A DNA stretch of 64,000 bases, taken from positions 48,009 to 112,008 of the forward strand of contig JAEPRB010000134.1 of the NCBI GenBank assembly GCA_016758965.1, given 5' to 3'. The position numbers and the translations under genes were made by a program. A model generated the notes under the pieces. That model searched no databases, had not been told where the DNA came from, and saw only the letters and a list, made by a program, of their open reading frames with translations. Origin of the DNA: Circinella minor (taxonomy: Eukaryota; Mucoromycota; Mucoromycetes; Mucorales; Lichtheimiaceae). Numbering within the stretch: the stretch's first letter is position 1; the number at the start of each line of letters is the position of its first letter. Below, in pieces: positions 58,483 through 64,000 of this stretch.

Positions 58483-58750
58483 CTAAATTCTATTGCAGCT
58501 ACAGTTCAACACTTTCGAAGACGTACTTATCGCTTCAAATAAACTCGATTCCATAGCACTGGATTCAATGGCAGTAGTTCGACTAATGGTAGATTTATTA
58601 TTAATGGTCCGGTTGTTAACAATGTTCTTGGTAGCACTAACATAAGTAGAATTTTCATCCCCACACACGCAATCATGAACTCTCCATTAGATAATGCTTT
58701 TGTTCCATTAGATTTTCTTCTGGCATTAGGATTTCTTCCTTCTGTTTTTT
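58483..58750 (-). pseudogene. possible decayed coding fragment
   Basis: Minus-strand pieces RRKSNGTKALSNGEFMIAC and, after a frameshift, VCGDENSTYVSATKNIV and SRTTAIESSAMESSLFEAIS look like coding sequence, ending in NCSCNRI and a stop. The family is unknown. Confidence 0.25.
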
Positions 58751-58861
58751 TCTCCCACGTCTTTTATTATTATTAGAGTTATATTCTATTATGACACTAT
58801 TGAACCAATCCATGACACCAATAACTTATTTTTAATACTGACGCTAATAAAGTTCTCTTAT

Positions 58862-58984
58862 GCTTTATGCTTACCTGTTTAAATCTCAGCAACATGTCAT
58901 AGTCAAAAGTGATTGGGTAAATCCGAACGTCATAGTCTTTTTTTATTGGCTTTCGCTGCCTCATTGACTTTAGCCGTGCCCAAA
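58862..58984 (+). repeat. dispersed repeat, copy 2 (partner at 5445-5530)
   Basis: This copy has the same blocks as 5445-5530 in opposite orientation, including the near-identical 54 bp that encode the AVPK peptide (AFAASLTLAVPK here). It carries an internal duplication of gtcatagtc separated by about 27 bp. The downstream bases lose similarity after the AVPK codons. Confidence 0.6.
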
Positions 58985-59327
58985 TTTCGGCGATTACTTA
59001 TGCTTACCTATAGACAGCTGTGGATAGAAGACAAGAAAAAAAAAAGCTTCTACGGATTTTCAACAGCGATACTTATTATTATATGTATATTGTATGAATT
59101 CAACAGTTAATACTAACGTTTATGATGTGATGAAGAAAAAAAAAATAGACTGATGTGAATACGGTTTCTATCTTTATTTATAATTCTGTTTTTCTTTTTC
59201 GATAAGGACAACTTTTATTAATATGCTATGATCATATCTAAAATTGTTCAAACACATTTTTATGTACTAAGTATTATATATAACATGACAGACGAAATCA
59301 TTAATCAATTTTTATATGTTGCTCAAT
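58985..59327. other. intergenic, no gene seen
   Basis: A short AT-rich stretch between the dispersed repeat and a MITE, with nothing supported. Confidence 0.45.
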
Positions 59328-59500
59328 AGGGGGTTTCAAAAATGAAAAATTAATTTTTTGAAATCCGCGAAATTTCGCAGATTTCGTAGACTTCAAGAAG
59401 TATAAGGGGGTTTCAAAAATGAATTTTTTTCGCAGTTTTCGTGAAATCTGCGAAATTTCGCAGATTTCAAAAAATTAATTTTTCATTTTTGAAACCCCCT
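59328..59500. mobile_element. fold-back MITE family, copy e (173 bp, composite)
   Basis: Both ends are intact (agggggtttcaaaaatgaaa and ttcatttttgaaaccccct), flanked by AAT on both sides (59325-59327, 59501-59503). A third terminus, aagggggtttcaaaaatgaa, lies inside at about 59404. The copy therefore looks like one element inserted into or recombined with another in the opposite orientation. The inner block atttcgtagacttcaagaag is the reverse complement of that in copy d. Confidence 0.85.
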
Positions 59501-59503
59501 AAT

Positions 59504-61767
59504 ATACCAAATAAAAAGACAGTGAGTGTGAATTTCTTTTATACACACAGTGTAATTATTATTTATTTAAAACCTCATGTGGTCAGTCAATTTTTTGCTT
59601 ATTCTACATACATTCTAACTCTTTAGGTTGTTTTAATTTCTGCCTTTTTTTTTTTTTCATTGTGAAAAAACTATAATTATGTGATAAGAAGCATGAAAAA
59701 CTCTTTATTAGTTATTGTAAAAAAAAAAAAAAGCCAACTTCTTTAATGATAAATGGAACCTTTTTTTGTTGTCCATGAAGAAGGTAGTGTGGGGCGGGGA
59801 TAGGGATCATTTTCTGGTTATTAACAAGAAGGATTCCCCAATCGAGGACAAAAAAAAAGAAAAAAAAATCAAGGAACAGATCGGGTACTTTTCAAAAAAG
59901 AAAAAAAATTGCTTCATGGCCCATGAAAATATTCTTGTTAGTAATAAATCTGCTCATTTTGTTTTTTTAATGAGTCATTTTAAGTGTTTCGACGTATAGG
60001 AAACCTTTGTTGTTGTTATTATTATTATTATAAGATTTTCTGTTATTGTGAAAAATATAGAAGATAACAATAATAATAATAATTCATGGTAACACGAGTG
60101 AAGTTTGTATTTTTATCCAAATGGGTTTCCAATACAATTTTAAATAAAACATGTATTTTTTTACACATTTTACGTTTTTTTTTTTTTTTTTTTGGATAAA
60201 TGATCTGAAGATAGTATTTTTTTTTTCTATCATTCCTTTCTATAAAGGTTTATTATCAAGCACTATGTAAAAAAAAAAAAAAAATTAACTGGTTAGTTTT
60301 TTCATGCCAAATGAATTACAATATATAAAACTTTAAAAGCCATTTGACTAGATCGTGAGAAAAAAAAATTTACCTATAAAAAAACTCAACATGTAAATAA
60401 TTTTCGATTCAATTCCATTCTGTATTGAATTGCTTAATGACGTTGTTGTTAGCAAAACGACATAATCAAAATAAAATATGAATCATAAGATCATTTATCA
60501 CCCTAAAAAGTTTCATCGTCCCTTAAAAAAAAAGAAGAAGATAATAATGATATGTATGATATAATAAATAATAGTAGCATGATAAGTGGGTAGACAAGGA
60601 AAAAAAAAACTTACGTCAATTTTAGATCATCATATGATAGAAAAGTAACTGTTTGATCACTGTGGCGCTATATAATATTTTTCTGTCTTATTAATCAATG
60701 ATTTAAACAATGTCCCAGCCCCCCATTTATATTTTAAAAATAGGGTTGAGTCACATTGTTTCTTTTTTTTAAAATAATAATAGATTTTGCGTAGTTAGGT
60801 AGTTGCTACTACCTTTAATTTGAACATTTTTTACTTGGCAACAAATAAACAATGGGGGAGGGGAAACCAATAGATATTTTTTTCGTATTAAAAACGTGCT
60901 AATTAATAAACGAATCATTGATTCGGGAAGAGCAAAAAAAAAAAAAAGATTTACCGGTAATATACACAACAAACCCCCAGGGTTGAATTAAGTGTGTGTG
61001 TATTTACATTTATTTGTTTCATCGGCTTAAACTTCGGACCGCCAATAAAAAAAAAATATGCACAAGTAAAAATAACTTATTTGATTTGTCAAAGGTAAAA
61101 AAAAAAAAAAAAAGGATGTCTAATATGTATGCAAAAAAAAAACAAGGAGTTTACTAGAAGATGATAAGTACTTTTTTTTTTTTAGGTTTCTCCTTTTTGT
61201 AAAACGGCAAAAGATAACAAACAATCCTTTCTCCCTCATTATAAGTTTTTGTTCCGATTTTTTTTTTTTTTTGAATGAAATGGATGATCTCCTCCCATTT
61301 ATTGTTCAAAAAGGGCCAAAAAAAAAAAAAAACAAACGTCACCTCATTTCTGACTCATAACTTTCAAACGGCGTTTTTTTTTCTTTTTTTTTCTTTTTTG
61401 GCTCTTGTTGGCTGGGAGAAGCCCTATTCGCAACAAAGAAGAAAAAGAAGAATGGTTTTTCTCTTTTCTCTCTTTTTTTTTTTTTTTTTTTATCATTATA
61501 ATATAAATATATAAATTATATTATGAGCTTTTAAAAAATATATATAAATATTTTTTTTTTTGGCTCTTTTTTAATTAATTCAAATTTTTATATATTTTTA
61601 AAAAGAAACCACCCTTCTCTTTTCTTTTTTTTTTTATTTTATTTTTATATTATATATATTTTACCAAAAATACAAAAACCTTTTATATTCCCCATTTGCC
61701 CAATGGATATTAGTTCTTTTAAACCTATTACTATTAGCTATTATTTTCATCAACAAGAACAAGAAGC
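59504..61767. other. intergenic and promoter of the W2 gene
   Basis: Over 2.2 kb of very AT-rich DNA with many T- and A-runs of 10-19 bases (for example 60177-60194 and 61478-61490). Just upstream of the ATG at 61768 there is a TATATTATATATATTTT stretch (61647-61663). No gene is supported. Confidence 0.5.
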
Positions 61768-63966
61768 ATGGCAAGTTTTCCTTGGCAACAACAACAACCT
61801 TATTGTTATTATTCCCAACAACCACATCAACAACAACAACAACAACAACAATACCCATTGTTGGGTGGGATTCGACCAAAACGACTTGCACCTCATGAGT
61901 TAATCAAGATGCTTTATGAACCAATTCTAATGGAAGATAGTGCTAGTAACTCTTCTTCATCAGTAGAATCTTATACTACTTCTTGTTGTACTACTACTTC
62001 AGCAACAACAACAACAACAACAGCTAATACAACAGATGAAGTTGAACAAGAAGGCCAAGAAGACATAGTAAATGATTCTGATTATTCTTTGTTGTCACTA
62101 CGGAAACATCATCATAACAACAATAACAGTAATAATAATAGTAGTAGTCAAACAAGTCATGCTAGTAGTAATTCTAGTAGTGGTAATAAAAAACGAAGGT
62201 CATCTTATCATTTATTATTACGAGAAATTCGTCGATTACGAGCTGAAAATGATGGATTACGACAAATGGTGGATACAGTCAAACAAGATTTAAGATTTGA
62301 AAGAGAATCAAGACAAATATCAGAACGATGTCATCAAAAATATTATACTGAATCATCGGATCGACAAATTGAATTAGAAGTGGATGTCATGGATAAAGAG
62401 AAAGAAATAGAAGATTTAAAAGAACGTATTACCGAATTAGAATATGTTACATCACCGACAACAACAACAGCGACTTCTATTCATTATAATAATAATAATC
62501 ATCATTCTACTTCTTCACGTTGGGGATGTTTTGATTTTGATATGGAAGATGAATTATTTTGTCAACCTATTATTGGAGAATCTGCAACACCTGATCCATT
62601 AACAAGATTATCAACACAAAATGCTTCTTCTAGTAGTGAAGAAGAAGAAGAAAGTGATGATCCATATGAAAATGATGATGACGAGAAGGATGATGATGAC
62701 GACACGCAGGGTGAATTTTCTCATACATTATCTAATAAATCAACAGATGATGAAAAATTTGAACAATTAGCCACTTCCTATTTACACCAAGCCATTATTT
62801 CTAAATTAACATCTGCACGTGCTAATTTAGAATTAGACGATTTAATGCTCAAATACGATCCTTCTCCTGCCGTTGTTTTACGTATGTTGGCCACCTCTTT
62901 TGTTATTTGGGTCAAAAATGTCGTATCCAATGATCATGATAAAAATGCAGTCAAGGCTTTATCGACTGGTGTTACGGAAGGATTTCTTGGTTTTTGGAAA
63001 GCTATTTTGGAAAAACATGTTCATGACGATGATGATCAATGTCAATTTTTAAATGAAGCTGAACGGATTCTTGACAAGGATGAAGATGATAAAAAAGTAG
63101 AGGAGGATGATGTTGATATGGATAGTAAACAAGCCTTGGTAGATAATTTTCATCGACTTTTAGTCATGTTATATAAATATGATATCGTGGATGGGGAAGC
63201 CATTACTCGTTGGTGGCACTCTATCGTTGGTGAAGAAGAAAATGAAGAACAAGGAAAAAAGAATGATCAAATTGCTTTTCGTTTACGTGGTGTAACGAAA
63301 GCATTTACTCAATGGCTTAACGAAGATGAAGAATCAGATGATGACGATGATGATGATGACGACGATGAGGATAGCATTTTTATTGATGAAGAAATTGATG
63401 AATTTGATCATAGTAGCGAGGAAGAAGAAGAAGAAGAAGAAGGTGTCGTAAATAGTTTTGACTATGATATCGGTAGCGATTGTGATACTGTCATTGATCA
63501 TCCAACATTATTAACAACGAGAACAACAACAACAACATTAGATGAAGAAGAAGCCAAGAAAATAAACAGTATTCTTGAAGAAGATCGTCAATATTGTGCT
63601 TGTCAATTTGAAGATGATGATGATAACAATTGTATCATTAACAATAATAGCAAGATAAATTACAATAAGGATGTGGAACAAGACGTTCATCATCATAACA
63701 GCAACAACAATAATAATAATAATAATACCATCAACAAAAGTAACACTAATGATAATATTAATAACATTCACCACACTGCACATAATAACCAACAACAAGA
63801 ACAATCTTCTGAACTATTTTTATCATCAGAAGTAACACCATGTAAATGTCAATCTATACATACAACATTAACATACCCCCAGATAAACGGAACATCTAAT
63901 TATCAAATATTATGCAACGCTTTAATGCGCCAAGAGAATGTGATGCGGAGCTCATATCCTTTGTGA
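61768..63966 (+). CDS. W2-domain protein with coiled coil and acidic/poly-Asn regions
   Basis: This is a single open frame of 732 codons. The N-terminus is Gln-rich (residues 7-28), then Ser/Thr/Asn-rich. A coiled-coil lies at about 146-228 (LLREIRRLRAENDGLRQMV). From about 330 to 520 there is a helical region with the signatures of a W2 domain: ATSYLHQAIISKL, TEGFLGFWKAILEKH, LLVMLYKYDIVDGEAITRWW, and RLRGVTKAFTQWLNEDEESD followed by an Asp run. The block 'LY..DI...AI..W...F.QWL.E.EES' is how eIF2B-epsilon and eIF5 end. There is no nucleotidyltransferase or eIF5 N-terminal domain here, so it is not a normal copy of either. The C-terminal 120 residues are Asn/His-rich. The true 3' end is uncertain. 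A stop occurs at 63964, but another frame is coding-like from 63912 on, so a splice may change the ending. Confidence 0.65.
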   Translation: MASFPWQQQQPYCYYSQQPHQQQQQQQQYPLLGGIRPKRLAPHELIKMLYEPILMEDSASNSSSSVESYTTSCCTTTSATTTTTTANTTDEVEQEGQEDIVNDSDYSLLSLRKHHHNNNNSNNNSSSQTSHASSNSSSGNKKRRSSYHLLLREIRRLRAENDGLRQMVDTVKQDLRFERESRQISERCHQKYYTESSDRQIELEVDVMDKEKEIEDLKERITELEYVTSPTTTTATSIHYNNNNHHSTSSRWGCFDFDMEDELFCQPIIGESATPDPLTRLSTQNASSSSEEEEESDDPYENDDDEKDDDDDTQGEFSHTLSNKSTDDEKFEQLATSYLHQAIISKLTSARANLELDDLMLKYDPSPAVVLRMLATSFVIWVKNVVSNDHDKNAVKALSTGVTEGFLGFWKAILEKHVHDDDDQCQFLNEAERILDKDEDDKKVEEDDVDMDSKQALVDNFHRLLVMLYKYDIVDGEAITRWWHSIVGEEENEEQGKKNDQIAFRLRGVTKAFTQWLNEDEESDDDDDDDDDDEDSIFIDEEIDEFDHSSEEEEEEEEGVVNSFDYDIGSDCDTVIDHPTLLTTRTTTTTLDEEEAKKINSILEEDRQYCACQFEDDDDNNCIINNNSKINYNKDVEQDVHHHNSNNNNNNNNTINKSNTNDNINNIHHTAHNNQQQEQSSELFLSSEVTPCKCQSIHTTLTYPQINGTSNYQILCNALMRQENVMRSSYPL

Positions 63967-64000
63967 ATGACTATATTGAACAAATGGTACCAGGTATGCA
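63912..64000 (+). other. possible exon running off the window
   Basis: In a different frame from the W2 protein's last codons, an open stretch reads MQRFNAPRECDAELISFVND, then YIEQMVPG, ending in a donor-like GTATGC at about 63994. It may be the next exon of the W2 gene, reached by a splice I cannot place, or the first exon of another gene. Confidence 0.35.

Overview
The window is eukaryotic nuclear DNA, almost certainly from a Mucorales-type fungus (Mucoromycota). It is strongly AT-rich, the genes are split by short GT-AG introns of about 50-150 bases, coding regions carry poly-Gln/Asn/Ser runs, and the gene-free DNA is full of homopolymer and (AT)n tracts. The decayed reverse transcriptases and several multicopy hypothetical relics also fit this group. 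I built all spliced models by hand from donor and acceptor sites and reading phase. I saw no complete tRNA, no rRNA and no CRISPR array.

Conserved single-copy genes form four clusters. (1) 8.8-24.9 kb: a predicted tail-anchored coiled-coil protein (+), a long FYVE zinc-finger protein (+), a LIM-RhoGAP of the Rga1 type (-), a holo-ACP synthase (-) and a casein kinase 1 (+). (2) 39.5-45.4 kb: a secreted FAD amine/L-amino-acid oxidase-like enzyme (+), tail to tail with a 12-exon GGA clathrin adaptor (-). (3) 52.3-55.1 kb: xylulokinase (+) converging on Mediator subunit Med31 (-). (4) 61.8 kb to the end: a Q/N-rich protein with a W2 domain like that of eIF2B-epsilon and eIF5. A HET-domain protein stands alone at 0.6-2.7 kb. 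Together these cover Rho/Cdc42 signalling, PI3P membranes, Golgi-endosome sorting, mitochondrial ACP activation, pentose metabolism and transcription.

Between the clusters lie mobile-element-rich stretches (2.7-8.7, 25-39, 45.4-52 and 55-61.7 kb). They hold two 5'-truncated LINE reverse-transcriptase relics, one split by a 368-bp insertion with 8-bp target duplications. There is also a LINE ORF1 relic lacking ORF2, an apparently intact seven-exon MULE transposase gene (zinc domain, DDE core, SWIM finger) and a second MULE fossil. Smaller elements are a five-copy fold-back MITE family (one copy interrupts an exon), a candidate SINE with 13-bp target duplications, and a pogo/mariner-like MITE. 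Relics of several multicopy hypothetical genes are also present.

The most novel-looking items are the MITE family and its exon insertion, the SINE candidate, the W2 protein architecture, the MULE gene with its same-strand neighbour, and a possible two-copy family of very small proteins at 25.6 and 28.8 kb.
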